A DNA stretch of 64,000 nt from Microbacterium sp. LWH7-1.2 (GTDB taxonomy: Bacteria > Actinomycetota > Actinomycetes > Actinomycetales > Microbacteriaceae): contig NZ_CP151637.1 in assembly GCF_038397755.1 (NCBI RefSeq), forward strand, positions 3,782,001 to 3,846,000, in the 5' to 3' direction. This document shows positions 44,629 through 53,373 of the stretch, piece by piece. The stretch's first letter is position 1. Each line of letters opens with the position of its first letter. Under the pieces are notes generated by a model. It saw only the letters and a list, made by a program, of their open reading frames with translations. It was not told the DNA's origin and made no database searches. A program made the position numbers and the translations under genes.

Positions 44629-45873
44629 GTGACCGCAGCCCCCGTCGAGCAGGCCATCATCCGTGCCCACCATGAGGAGTGGGCGCGGGTGGTGGCCGGC
44701 GTTGCCCGGCGGTTCGGCGACCTGGACCTTGCCGAGGATGCAGCAGCAGAGGCATTCGTCGCCGCGGTGGAGCGGTGGCCGCGCGACGGCGTACCACCGA
44801 ACCCGGGCGCGTGGCTCACCCTCACCGCGACGCGCAAGGCGATCGACCGGCTGCGTCGTGAGTCGCGTCGCGACGACAAACATCAGGCGGCTCACATGCT
44901 GTCCGACGACACTCCTCCCGAGCCGACCGGACCGGTAGAGGACGACCGGCTCCGGCTGGTCTTCACCTGCTGTCATCCTGCCCTTGCGATGGAGGCCCGG
45001 GTCGCTCTGACCTTGCGCATGCTCGGCGGGCTCACCGTTGCAGAGATCGCACACGCCTTCCTGGTGCCGCCGGCCACGATGGCGCAACGGATCACCCGCG
45101 CCAAGGCGAAGATCAAAGCGGCGCACGTTCCGTACCGGGTGCCGTCGGCGACCGACATCCGGGAACGGCTCGCCGGTGTGCTGGCGGTGGTCTACCTCAT
45201 CTTCAACGAGGGCTATCTGGCCACCGCAGGGGAGGCCTCGCTGCGCGTGGACCTCACCGACGACGCGATCCGCCTGGGCCGCCTCCTGCACTCACTCCTT
45301 CCCGATGAGGGGGAGGTGACCGGCCTTCTCGCCCTGATGCTGCTCACTGACGCACGGCGCACCGCGCGCTTCTCCCACGCCGGTGAGCTGGTGACCCTCG
45401 ACGAGCAGGACCGCAGCGCCTGGAACCGCGGCCTGATCATCGAGGGTCACGCCCTGGTCCGCGAACGGATCGCCGCGGTCGCCGCCGGCGCGGAGTCACC
45501 GGGGCGATATCAACTCCTGGCGGCGATCAACGCGGTGCACACCAATGCCCCGTCTTCGGGCGACACCGACTGGTCACAGATCGTCGCTCTCTACGACCGC
45601 CTGATCGGGCTCGATCCCTCCCCGATCGTTCGACTGAACCGTGCGATCGCTGTCGCCGAACTGGATGGCCCCGACGTGGCGCTCGCCGAGATCGACCGAC
45701 TCGGCGAGACCCTCGACAACTACCACGCCTACCACGCCGCGCGCGCCGACCTCCTGAGGCGGGTCGGGCGAAGCGACGACTCGCGGACCGCGTACGACAG
45801 GGCCATCCAACTCGCCGGCAACCCCGCCGAGCGAGCGTATCTCGACCGCCGCCGCGACCAACTCGTGTGGTGA
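44629..45873 (+). CDS. ECF42-type sigma factor with long C-terminal extension
   Basis: A 414-residue extracytoplasmic-function sigma factor. Region 2 (about residues 10-80) includes FGDLDLAEDAAAEAF and region 4 (about 115-165) includes LGGLTVAEIAHAFLVPPATMAQRI, followed by a 200-residue TPR-like helical extension rich in ARADLLRR-type repeats, typical of ECF42 (COG4941). ECF42 factors lack an anti-sigma partner; the extension is thought to control activity. GTG start; it follows a DGPF gene, its standard neighbour. Its target promoter probably includes the DGPF gene itself. Confidence 0.88.
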   Translation: MTAAPVEQAIIRAHHEEWARVVAGVARRFGDLDLAEDAAAEAFVAAVERWPRDGVPPNPGAWLTLTATRKAIDRLRRESRRDDKHQAAHMLSDDTPPEPTGPVEDDRLRLVFTCCHPALAMEARVALTLRMLGGLTVAEIAHAFLVPPATMAQRITRAKAKIKAAHVPYRVPSATDIRERLAGVLAVVYLIFNEGYLATAGEASLRVDLTDDAIRLGRLLHSLLPDEGEVTGLLALMLLTDARRTARFSHAGELVTLDEQDRSAWNRGLIIEGHALVRERIAAVAAGAESPGRYQLLAAINAVHTNAPSSGDTDWSQIVALYDRLIGLDPSPIVRLNRAIAVAELDGPDVALAEIDRLGETLDNYHAYHAARADLLRRVGRSDDSRTAYDRAIQLAGNPAERAYLDRRRDQLVW

Positions 45874-46135
45874 CGCGCGTGGCGAACTGAGAGATCGACC
45901 TGCGGGCGCTACGGATCATCGCTCACCAGGCATGTTGCTCACATGGCAGCTGGCAGGAGGGACGCTTCATCACCGACCGGGCCGACCCGTCGCGGTCACG
46001 CAGCTGCCTGCCCGATGCCGGTGCAGGGGGCAGGGCGCCTTCCACTCAGCGAGCAGATTCAGCGCACAGCACTCTCTACAACGTGTTTCGGAAATCGGCG
46101 CGCATCACCTCGTTGCTGACTCCTATCCTGGCTCC

Positions 46136-46708
46136 ATGGTCGACCGCGCGAACAAGCCGGAACTGCACCTGGATACCGTCGCGGAGTGGGAAGCCTGGCT
46201 GGACGCGGACCCGGACCCGACGGGGGTCCGACTGCGACTGCGGAAGACGGCCACGAGCCGCCCCGGGATCACGTACGCCGAGGCGCTCGAGGTCGCGCTG
46301 TGCTTCGGATGGATCGATGGGCGGAAGCAATCCCTCGACGCCGACTACTTTCTGCAGACCTTCACACCCCGGCGACCGCGGAGCCTCTGGTCGAAGGTCA
46401 ACATCGGCCACGTCACCCGGCTGCTGGAGGAAGGTCGCATGCGGCCCCAGGGTCAGCTCGAGATCGACCGCGCGAAGGCTGACGGGCGATGGGACCGCGC
46501 CTATCGGCAGGGCGACGGCGACCTCCCCGAGGAGCTGCAGGAAGCCCTGAACGCAGACCCGAAGGTCGCGAAAGCCTTCGCATCCCAGTCCGCGCAGAAC
46601 CGGTTCGCGATGGCCTTCCGAGTCGCCAACCTGAAGCGACCGGCGTCGCGCGCCGCACGCGTCGCGGAGTACGTCGAGATGCTGAAGCGGGGCGAAACCC
46701 TCCACTGA
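46136..46708 (+). CDS. YdeI/OmpD-associated family protein
   Basis: A 190-residue cytoplasmic protein of the YdeI/OmdA family. The central motif ALCFGWIDGRKQSLDADYFLQTFTPRRPRSLWSK-type region is nearly invariant in this family; here I note its core CFGWIDG and the WSKVN that follows. The C-terminal part has FRVANLKRPASRAAR. Homologues are tied to bacteriocin/antibiotic tolerance in some bacteria but the biochemistry is unknown. TATCCT (46123-46128) lies seven bases before the ATG with no ribosome-binding site, suggesting a leaderless transcript. Its neighbours are unrelated. Confidence 0.78.
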   Translation: MVDRANKPELHLDTVAEWEAWLDADPDPTGVRLRLRKTATSRPGITYAEALEVALCFGWIDGRKQSLDADYFLQTFTPRRPRSLWSKVNIGHVTRLLEEGRMRPQGQLEIDRAKADGRWDRAYRQGDGDLPEELQEALNADPKVAKAFASQSAQNRFAMAFRVANLKRPASRAARVAEYVEMLKRGETLH

Positions 46709-46983
46709 GTCCAGCCGCCGCCGCGATTGGCAAGACGGGGCCGTCCCGCTCCTCCTCCTCGTGTCGGCGGCGAAATTGCCGACGTGCGCGAGAGCGGTCC
46801 AGCCGCTGGCGTGGAGACGAGCGCCACGGCAAGGCCGGTCGCGACGCACCATCTGGTGCTGAAGGCCGCGCTGCCAAGTTCCGTGCCATCCCCGCCACTC
46901 TTCGCCCGCCGGACCGTGATCGTCTCCGCGCCGGCTCCTCGTCGGCGAGACTCTTCGGTACGCCTGACCGCAAAGGACCCTCG

Positions 46984-47289
46984 ATGATCACCGTTCACCT
47001 TCGCTATGAGATCGACTCCGCCAAGCTCGACGACTTCACCGAGTACGGCCGCGCGTGGATCCGACTCGTCAACAAACTCGGTGGCACCCACCACGGCTAC
47101 TTCATGCCCAGCGAAGGCGACAGTGATGAGGCTTTCGCGTTGTTCTCCTTTCCGTCGCTCGCGGAATACGAGGTCTACCGGAACGCCTCGAAGGTTGATC
47201 CGGACTGTCAGAAGGCGTTCGAGCTCGCGCGGACGACGGGTTGCATCCGGCGCTACGAGCGCCGCTTCCTCGCACCGGTGTTCGCTTAG
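46984..47289 (+). CDS. NIPSNAP family protein
   Basis: A 101-residue protein of the NIPSNAP ferredoxin-like fold: ITVHLRYEIDSAKLDDFTEYGRAW, HHGYFMPSE and LFSFPSLAEYEVYR are typical. The role is unknown; members often sit alone or beside oxidoreductases. The ATG at 46984 follows AAAGGACC. It is convergent with the alpha/beta hydrolase gene, 24 nt apart, with no clear terminator. The 275 bases before it (46709-46983) hold no convincing gene. Confidence 0.78.
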   Translation: MITVHLRYEIDSAKLDDFTEYGRAWIRLVNKLGGTHHGYFMPSEGDSDEAFALFSFPSLAEYEVYRNASKVDPDCQKAFELARTTGCIRRYERRFLAPVFA

Positions 47290-47313
47290 CGGTCCTCGAG
47301 CCAGGGGCGTCGG

Positions 47314-48138
47314 TCAGGGATGGGCGCCGGATGCTGCCGGGATACCGATCTCGTCCAACCAGTCCGAAAGAAGCGCTGCGGTGAGACCGGGGCGCTCGTG
47401 TGGGAGCGCATGCCCGGCGTCGGCGGCGGTGACGACGGTGGCGCGCGGGTACCTGTCGCCGAGGCGTTGTTGCCGTTCCCAACCGACCCAGTGATCGTGT
47501 TTGCCCGAGATCACCAGCACCGGAGCCTCTACAGCCACCGTGTCCGGATCCGCGGCATGCGGACCGGCAGTGATCGCCGTCTCCAGGGTCTGTTCGTCGA
47601 CCTCCCCGACGGCGGGGGCCACGGCGTGACGGAATCGCTCGAGGGTTTCCGCTGTTCGAACCACGAAGTACCCCTCGTACTCCGCTCGCTGTGCAGGATC
47701 GAGTGCGGTGGACACGTGATCGTCCCGAACCACCCTCGGCGGGGGAGTGCTTTGCTCCCCGGGTACGGCGGGGCAGATCAGTGCGAGACCGGCTACCCGG
47801 TCGGGATGGCGTGCCGCGATCGCGCGGGCGAAGTGTCCACCGAACGAATGCCCGAGCACGAGAAATCTGCCACTCGGTGCTTCCCGTCGAAGAAGACTGT
47901 CGACGAGGTCCAGCACATCATCCGGTCGCCGGACTCCGGATGAGGGTCGGGAATCGCCGTGTCCCGGCAAGTCGATGTACACCCGACGCACCGGGCGCGC
48001 CTCGATCATCGGTTCAAGGAAGCCCCGCACCTCGCCTCGTGCGGAGTACGCGCCGTGAACAGCGATGAGGGGAATGCCGGAACCGACAGCGTCGTAGGCC
48101 AGCGACGCCGTCTCGCTCTCCTGAACTCTCCGCGTCAT
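47314..48138 (-). CDS. alpha/beta hydrolase
   Basis: A 274-residue alpha/beta-hydrolase-fold protein. The oxyanion region reads AVHGAYSARG, the nucleophile elbow GHSFGGH, the acid lies in VISGKHDHW and the base in DAGHALPHE. No signal peptide is present, so it acts in the cytoplasm. Substrate is unknown. I choose the ATG at 48138 because the sequence MTRRVQESE starts the fold; the in-frame ATG at 48162 adds eight residues and is possible. It is the downstream gene of the leftward membrane-protein gene 162 nt away, with no hairpin between. Confidence 0.82.
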   Translation of the reverse strand: MTRRVQESETASLAYDAVGSGIPLIAVHGAYSARGEVRGFLEPMIEARPVRRVYIDLPGHGDSRPSSGVRRPDDVLDLVDSLLRREAPSGRFLVLGHSFGGHFARAIAARHPDRVAGLALICPAVPGEQSTPPPRVVRDDHVSTALDPAQRAEYEGYFVVRTAETLERFRHAVAPAVGEVDEQTLETAITAGPHAADPDTVAVEAPVLVISGKHDHWVGWERQQRLGDRYPRATVVTAADAGHALPHERPGLTAALLSDWLDEIGIPAASGAHP

Positions 48139-48299
48139 GTCCCCATGATGGCCAGGGCACATGCTCGATCCAAGCCGCCGTCGAGTATCGGCCCGACAGC
48201 CGGTCGGTCAGCGTGCGTCCATAGCGATCGTCGGTCTCGGAGTGGGCCGTTCGGTCCAGGTGCTCCTCGAGGAGCGAGGAGCGCTGGCGGCTGCGTCGA

Positions 48300-48827
48300 C
48301 TAGTAGTAGCCGCCGTCCGGGTCCGGCGCGAGATACACGTCGACCACATCGTCGTGCAGGACGAATCGGAGGTACGAGGTCGGTTCACCGGATGGCGCGG
48401 GCGGGACCACGCGGGGATCGATGCTGGGGAAGTCGGCGATCGTGTCGATCGTCGGCGCCGAGCATCGGAACACCGAGACCCGATCCTCCGAGACGATCGC
48501 AAGGCATCGCGTGTCCTGAGGCTCCGTCGTCGTCGCGCTCCACAGCTCCAGCGCGCCATACGAGCCGTGCGAGACGAAGTCCGAGGCTGTCAACGCGAAG
48601 AACTCGACGTCCTCATCGATACCGAATGACCCCTCCACCGATTCATCCTGCGCGAGCTGTGCCACGGGCCCTGGCTCGCTCGCCTCGTCGGCGACGAAGG
48701 CGATCACCGCGATCGCGGCACCAAGGACCGCAAGTCCGGCGATGACCCATGGCAGGATGCTGCGGGCTCGCTGCTTGCTCGAGTCGCGCGGCGGGGCCTC
48801 TCCTGGTGCGACGGGTGACTCGTCCAT
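48300..48827 (-). CDS. membrane-anchored hypothetical protein
   Basis: A 175-residue protein: a 25-residue Pro/Ser-rich cytoplasmic start, one membrane helix (about residues 24-47, ILPWVIAGLAVLGAAIAV), then an acidic extracytoplasmic domain of beta strands ending in YLAPDPDGGYY. It has two Cys (in TRCLAI and FRCSAP), which could pair. I do not recognise a family. It is divergent from the SARP-STAND gene, 134 nt apart, and could be a partner of that membrane-bound regulator; position is the only evidence. Confidence 0.65.
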   Translation of the reverse strand: MDESPVAPGEAPPRDSSKQRARSILPWVIAGLAVLGAAIAVIAFVADEASEPGPVAQLAQDESVEGSFGIDEDVEFFALTASDFVSHGSYGALELWSATTTEPQDTRCLAIVSEDRVSVFRCSAPTIDTIADFPSIDPRVVPPAPSGEPTSYLRFVLHDDVVDVYLAPDPDGGYY

Positions 48828-48961
48828 TGCTGTGTCCTTCCGTTCCGATGCGACCCATTAACGGCCGCGCCGGTATCGGTGCAGTACCGGCGCTGGGCGG
48901 CCGGTATCGCCGCGGTTCCGGCTGTCTTGACGTGGGTCTCGGTCAGGCTCACAGTGGCGTC

Positions 48962-51900
48962 ATGGAGGTGCGCGTACTCGGCGCATTGACGCTCGACGAT
49001 GGCCGGATCCCGCTGGCACGGCGGGAACGCGCGGTTCTGGGCGCGCTCACCGTCCGGCCGGGCGAGTCGGTCTCCACCGACTCCCTCGCGGTCGCTCTCT
49101 GGGGCGATGACCTTCCCGCGTCCTGGTCCAAGGTGATCCAGGGCTGCGTCATGCGGCTGCGCCGGCTGATCGCGCCGGCGCGGATCGAAACGACCCCGCT
49201 CGGGTATCGACTCCTGACAGACCACGTACAGATCGACGCCGACGAGTTTGAGCGACTCGTTCAGCGGGGGACGGAGCAACTGGAGCTTGGGGAACCCGAA
49301 CGCGCTGCGCATACTGTCTCGAAGGCGCTGGGGCTGTGGCGGGGCGATGCTTTCAGCGAGCTCGCTGACTGGCAGCCGGCTCGGATCGCCTCTGGTCGTC
49401 TGGACGAGCTGCGCCTCTCGGCCGAGGAGCTGCTGCTGGACGCACGGCTCCGGGCCGGCGAGGTACAGGAAGTGGCCGCGTCGGCGCGGGCTCGCGTCGC
49501 TGAGGCGCCGTTGCGCGAGCGGCGCTGGGTCGTGCTGAGCGTGGCCCAGTACAGGCAGGGCCGGCAGGCGGATGCTCTCACCACGGTCCGCAACGCCCGA
49601 TCGCTGCTCGCCGCGGAACTGGGTCTGGACCCCTGCGTCGAGCTGGCAGCGTTGGAGCAGGCGATCCTCCGGCAGGATGCCTCGCTCCTCTCGGACCGCG
49701 TGTTCCGCGCCGCGTCGGCCGAGTGCCCGTATTTCGGACTTCCACCGGCGGACGTGGACGATGCCGACCGATACTTCGGCCGCGAGGCCGAGCTGGCAGA
49801 CGCGCTGCGGGCGGTCGAGGAACACGGCGTGCTGCTGGTCGCCGGCGCATCGGGGGTCGGCAAGTCCTCGTTCGTGCGGGCCGGGATCGGGGCACAGCTG
49901 CGCGCGGGCGGCGCCGAAGTCGTGATCGTCACGCCAGGTGAGCACCCGGTCGACGCTCTGCGGGACCTCGACTTCGAGGGCGCAGCATCCGTCCTCATCG
50001 TCGATCAGTGCGAGCAGGCCTTCGCCGCCGACCCCGCCGAGACCCGGGAGTTCTTCGCAGCCCTCTCGCAGCTGGCCTTCCGGGGGACGCTCGTCATGGC
50101 GCTCCGCGCCGATCGGCTCGGCGACCTGGCCGAGCAAACGGGATTCGCGCAGATCATCCGATCACGGATGCTGATGCTCACCACGCTCGGATCGGATGGT
50201 CTGCGGGCGATCATCGAGAAGCCGGCGGCACAGGCGGGGATCATCCTGGAGCCCGGTCTCACCGAAGTGCTCGTCCGAGATGCAGACGGGCGTTCTCTCC
50301 CTCAGTTGTCCCACGCGCTGCGTCAGGTGTGGTCTCGTCGTGAAGGACGGGTCATGACCGTCGACGGGTACCAGGCCTCCGGTGAGATCGAGGGCGCGGT
50401 CGCCCAGACGGCAGAGGAGGTCTATGGGGCCCTGCCGGACGCAGAAAGGCGGCTGCTGCGGGACATCCTCCTTCGTCTCGTGGACGTCGCAGATGGTATC
50501 GCCAACGGCCGTCGCGTCGAACGCGCTCTCGTTGCGATCGATGACGCGCACTCGAGGATCATCGATGAACTGATCGACGCCCGCCTGCTCACAACGGACG
50601 AACAGTCGGTGCAGCTGTCCCATGAAGCGCTGGCCCGCGAGTGGCCCCGCTTGACGGAGTGGCTCGCCGGTGATGTCGAAGGCCAGCGCATCATGCACCA
50701 TCTGGCTGCCACCGCGGTCGCCTGGGACGCCATGGGGCGGCCGGACAGCGAACTCTACCGAGGCGGCCGACTGTCGCACGCCCAGGAGTGGCAGGACGCG
50801 GTTTCTCCGTCGCTCACCACACTGGAGAGCGAGTTCCTCGAGACGTCCGGCGAGCACGAGAAGGCCGAGCTGGCGGCTGCCCAGGCTCAGCTCCGCCGGC
50901 AGCGTCGCACGGTGCGACGGCTGACGTACGTGTCCGCCGGTGCTGCCGCCTTGGCGATCATCGCGGTCGTGGCGAGCGTCTATGCCGGGATCCAGGCGAA
51001 CCTCGCGGGCGAGGCCGCGCTCGCCGCGACGGCGCGCCGCGTCGCCGACCTCGCGGTCGATGAGCCGGAGCTCGACCGGGCGCTGCTGCTTGCCGCGCAG
51101 GCGATCCAACTCCACGACAGCCCAGAAGCACCGGTCAGCCTCATGCAGGTCTTCGCGCGCGCCCCCCGCGCCACATCGGTGACGCACACCCAGCCCGCCA
51201 GCATGATCAAGCGAGACAAGATCATGGGGACGGAACTCGTCAGTGAGTACTCGGCGGACCGCTCGCTGCTCGCCATACCGTCTCCGCTGCAGTCGGAGGA
51301 TGCGTCGTGGGGGACGATCAAGCTTTGGAGGACGACCGCGCCGGAAGACGCTCGTCCTGTGACGCTGTGGCTGAAGCTCAGGGGGGATGCCCCGACCACC
51401 GGCTTCGCGAAGCGGATCATGCCGAAGTTCTCGCCCGACGGTTCCCGCCTTTATGCGAGCGGAACCGGGCCGATCGCCGTCTTCGACACGACGACGGGGA
51501 TGCAGGTGGATGAATTCCGAGGAGGTGGACTGCTTGCGGTCAGTGGCGATGGGCAACGCCTCGCGATCGGGGACAACGGGTCGGTGGTTCGAATCATCGA
51601 CCCCGCAGGGAACACCGAGCCCGTCACTGTCCCTTTACCCGGTGCTGCAACAGTCGCTGCATTCAGCCCGGACGGCTCCCAGCTCGCGGTGTACACGGGA
51701 GGGAGGATCGCCCTTGTGAATCTCGGTGCTGCCGAAGTCGCCGAGGTTCTGAACGAGCACGACCATGCTGTCAGCGACATGGCGTACGAGTCGGATGGCC
51801 AGCTGGTCACCAGAACACCGGACGGCGAAACGATCACTTGGGCTCTCGGTGACTGGGCTGCAGCGTTCCCGGACAGCGATTTCACGCTGACCGGATCCGC

Positions 51901-52090
51901 CCTCCGGAACAGTGGGAACACTGAGCGCGCTCTTCGAGTAGAGCAGCCGAATGGTGACGCCCAGGTAGTGGTCGCCGACCCGGCCGCCTGGCAGGAACGC
52001 GCGTGCACCGTCGCCGGGCGGACGCTGACCAAGCACGAGTGGCGCGAGTACATCGGCACTATCCCTTACGCTCCGGCATGCCGCGACTGA
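48962..52090 (+). CDS. membrane-bound SARP regulator with STAND ATPase and beta-propeller-like tail
   Basis: A 1042-residue transcription factor. Residues 1-90 form an OmpR-type winged helix, about 95-240 a bacterial transcriptional activation domain (BTAD), together the SARP/AfsR unit. A STAND P-loop domain follows (Walker A GASGVGKSS near residue 295, Walker B VLIVDQCEQ), a helical arm, a membrane helix (about 654-677) and a WD40-like beta-propeller-type sensor (e.g. AFSPDGSQLAVY) to the end. The propeller would lie outside the cell if the SARP half is inside, so this looks like a one-protein signal receiver. It is divergent from a small membrane protein gene. The start at 48962 (MEVRVLGAL) is typical of SARPs. 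Target genes are unknown. Confidence 0.85.
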   Translation: MEVRVLGALTLDDGRIPLARRERAVLGALTVRPGESVSTDSLAVALWGDDLPASWSKVIQGCVMRLRRLIAPARIETTPLGYRLLTDHVQIDADEFERLVQRGTEQLELGEPERAAHTVSKALGLWRGDAFSELADWQPARIASGRLDELRLSAEELLLDARLRAGEVQEVAASARARVAEAPLRERRWVVLSVAQYRQGRQADALTTVRNARSLLAAELGLDPCVELAALEQAILRQDASLLSDRVFRAASAECPYFGLPPADVDDADRYFGREAELADALRAVEEHGVLLVAGASGVGKSSFVRAGIGAQLRAGGAEVVIVTPGEHPVDALRDLDFEGAASVLIVDQCEQAFAADPAETREFFAALSQLAFRGTLVMALRADRLGDLAEQTGFAQIIRSRMLMLTTLGSDGLRAIIEKPAAQAGIILEPGLTEVLVRDADGRSLPQLSHALRQVWSRREGRVMTVDGYQASGEIEGAVAQTAEEVYGALPDAERRLLRDILLRLVDVADGIANGRRVERALVAIDDAHSRIIDELIDARLLTTDEQSVQLSHEALAREWPRLTEWLAGDVEGQRIMHHLAATAVAWDAMGRPDSELYRGGRLSHAQEWQDAVSPSLTTLESEFLETSGEHEKAELAAAQAQLRRQRRTVRRLTYVSAGAAALAIIAVVASVYAGIQANLAGEAALAATARRVADLAVDEPELDRALLLAAQAIQLHDSPEAPVSLMQVFARAPRATSVTHTQPASMIKRDKIMGTELVSEYSADRSLLAIPSPLQSEDASWGTIKLWRTTAPEDARPVTLWLKLRGDAPTTGFAKRIMPKFSPDGSRLYASGTGPIAVFDTTTGMQVDEFRGGGLLAVSGDGQRLAIGDNGSVVRIIDPAGNTEPVTVPLPGAATVAAFSPDGSQLAVYTGGRIALVNLGAAEVAEVLNEHDHAVSDMAYESDGQLVTRTPDGETITWALGDWAAAFPDSDFTLTGSALRNSGNTERALRVEQPNGDAQVVVADPAAWQERACTVAGRTLTKHEWREYIGTIPYAPACRD

Positions 52091-52264
52091 CCGGAGCCTC
52101 GGTCGGGTATTCGCCTCGACGGCGCGGGAACGGCTCGCGCGGCAGCATCGTCTGCGCGTTCATTCGCTCCGGCGGTTTCGAGACAGACAAATGGAAGCCG
52201 ATCGCCTTAGCGCAAACGTCGGTCAGCAGGACGGTTTCAGCGCTGGGCGCGACGGCGCCGCGTC

Positions 52265-53257
52265 TCATCGAGCACGAGGCGGGGCGACGGATTCGCGCCA
52301 TACGACCTTCTGCAGGGCATCCTCCTGGACGGGCGGCTCGGTTCCGCGGATCGCGGCGAGAAGTCGCTGCATCGAGGACGAACCGAGGCGCTGTCGATCC
52401 TGGAACACGGTGGTGAGGGAGGGGATGAAATGTGCGCTCATGGTGAGGTCGTCCCAGCCGGTCACGCTCACATCCCCCGGAACCGTCCAGCCGCGCAAGA
52501 CCGCGCCGCGGATCGCCCCGGCGGCGAGGACGTCGTTGGCTGCGATGATCGCCAGCGGCGGTGTGTCGTCGGGCAGATCCCGCACACAGTGATTCGCCGT
52601 GAGCCCGCTCCAGTCGCCGCCCACCACGCCGAGTGAGTCCACGCCCAGCCGATCGACCGTCGTGAGGTAGACGTCTCGGCGAGCGACTGCGGCCGGGTAG
52701 TCCGGCGGCCCCGCGATGTGCAGGAATCTTCGGTGGCCGAGCTCTGCCAGCCGCTCCATCATCTCGGCGACCGGGCGCGCGTCACTGAACGCACCGGTCG
52801 CGTGCATGTTCTCGTCGAATTCGGAGAGGGACAGCAGCACAGGAGCGTCCGTCGACGTCGGCTGGGGGGCCCGGATAGGGGTGAACGAGAGAATGCCCTC
52901 GTACTCGCCGGACTCTGCGACCGAGGCGAGGTCGTCCGCGCGCTCCTCGGGTGAGGACGAGAGGCTGATCACTTCGACGACATAGCCGGCATCCCGCGCC
53001 GTGGCGGCGGCCCCCTCGAGCACCGGGAAGAGGTTCAAACCGGCGACGGGGATGACGACGGCGAGCCGGCCCGTCCGCTGGGTCCGCATGGATCGGGCGG
53101 CGAGATTAGGGCGGTAGTTCAGTTCAGCCGCGGCCGTCAGCACGCGTTCGCGGGTTGCAGCCGAGATGCCGCTGCGGCCGGTGAAGACGAACGAGACCGT
53201 CGTCTGAGAAACGCCCGCGCGGCGCGCGACGTCGTGACTGGTCGGGCGCTTCGCCAT
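52265..53257 (-). CDS. LacI-family regulator of the divergent sugar operon
   Basis: A 330-residue LacI/GalR regulator: helix-turn-helix at about residues 5-26 (SHDVARRAGVSQTTVSFVF), hinge, and a ligand-binding domain with VIPVAGLNLFPVLEGAAATA and VTGWDDLTMSAHF near the end. The start at 53257 is preceded by GGGGGAT; an ATG 24 nt upstream is possible. The divergent Gfo/Idh operon starts 117 nt away, with a perfect 9-bp inverted repeat between (53329-53355), presumably its operator. The effector is unknown. Confidence 0.87.
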   Translation of the reverse strand: MAKRPTSHDVARRAGVSQTTVSFVFTGRSGISAATRERVLTAAAELNYRPNLAARSMRTQRTGRLAVVIPVAGLNLFPVLEGAAATARDAGYVVEVISLSSSPEERADDLASVAESGEYEGILSFTPIRAPQPTSTDAPVLLSLSEFDENMHATGAFSDARPVAEMMERLAELGHRRFLHIAGPPDYPAAVARRDVYLTTVDRLGVDSLGVVGGDWSGLTANHCVRDLPDDTPPLAIIAANDVLAAGAIRGAVLRGWTVPGDVSVTGWDDLTMSAHFIPSLTTVFQDRQRLGSSSMQRLLAAIRGTEPPVQEDALQKVVWRESVAPPRAR

Positions 53258-53298
53258 GTGTTGATCCCCCATCTCCGCCATCTTGCCCGGAAAGGCAC

Positions 53299-53328
53299 TT
53301 GACCGTGCGGACGTTGGCTACATACTAT
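53299..53328 (+). promoter_or_regulatory. promoter of the Gfo/Idh-transporter operon
   Basis: TTGACC (53299-53304) and TACTAT (53323-53328) are spaced by 18 nt. The palindromic operator begins at the next base, so a repressor would sit over the transcription start. Confidence 0.6.
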
Positions 53329-53355
53329 CTACTACGTCTTAGTAATACGTAGTAG
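53329..53355. promoter_or_regulatory. LacI-type operator, perfect inverted repeat
   Basis: CTACTACGT (53329-53337) is repeated in inverse as ACGTAGTAG (53347-53355), separated by 9 bp; TACTA and TAGTA inside the left part (53330-53344) form a second, shorter repeat. It covers the likely start region of the operon and is the best candidate target of the LacI protein at 52265. Confidence 0.65.
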
Positions 53356-53373
53356 CGAATGTGCGAGGAAGCA

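Noticed and set aside
46709..46983. An 86-codon frame between the YdeI and NIPSNAP genes
   Set aside because: Low-complexity Pro/Arg/Ala translation, no ribosome-binding site, no recognisable family.
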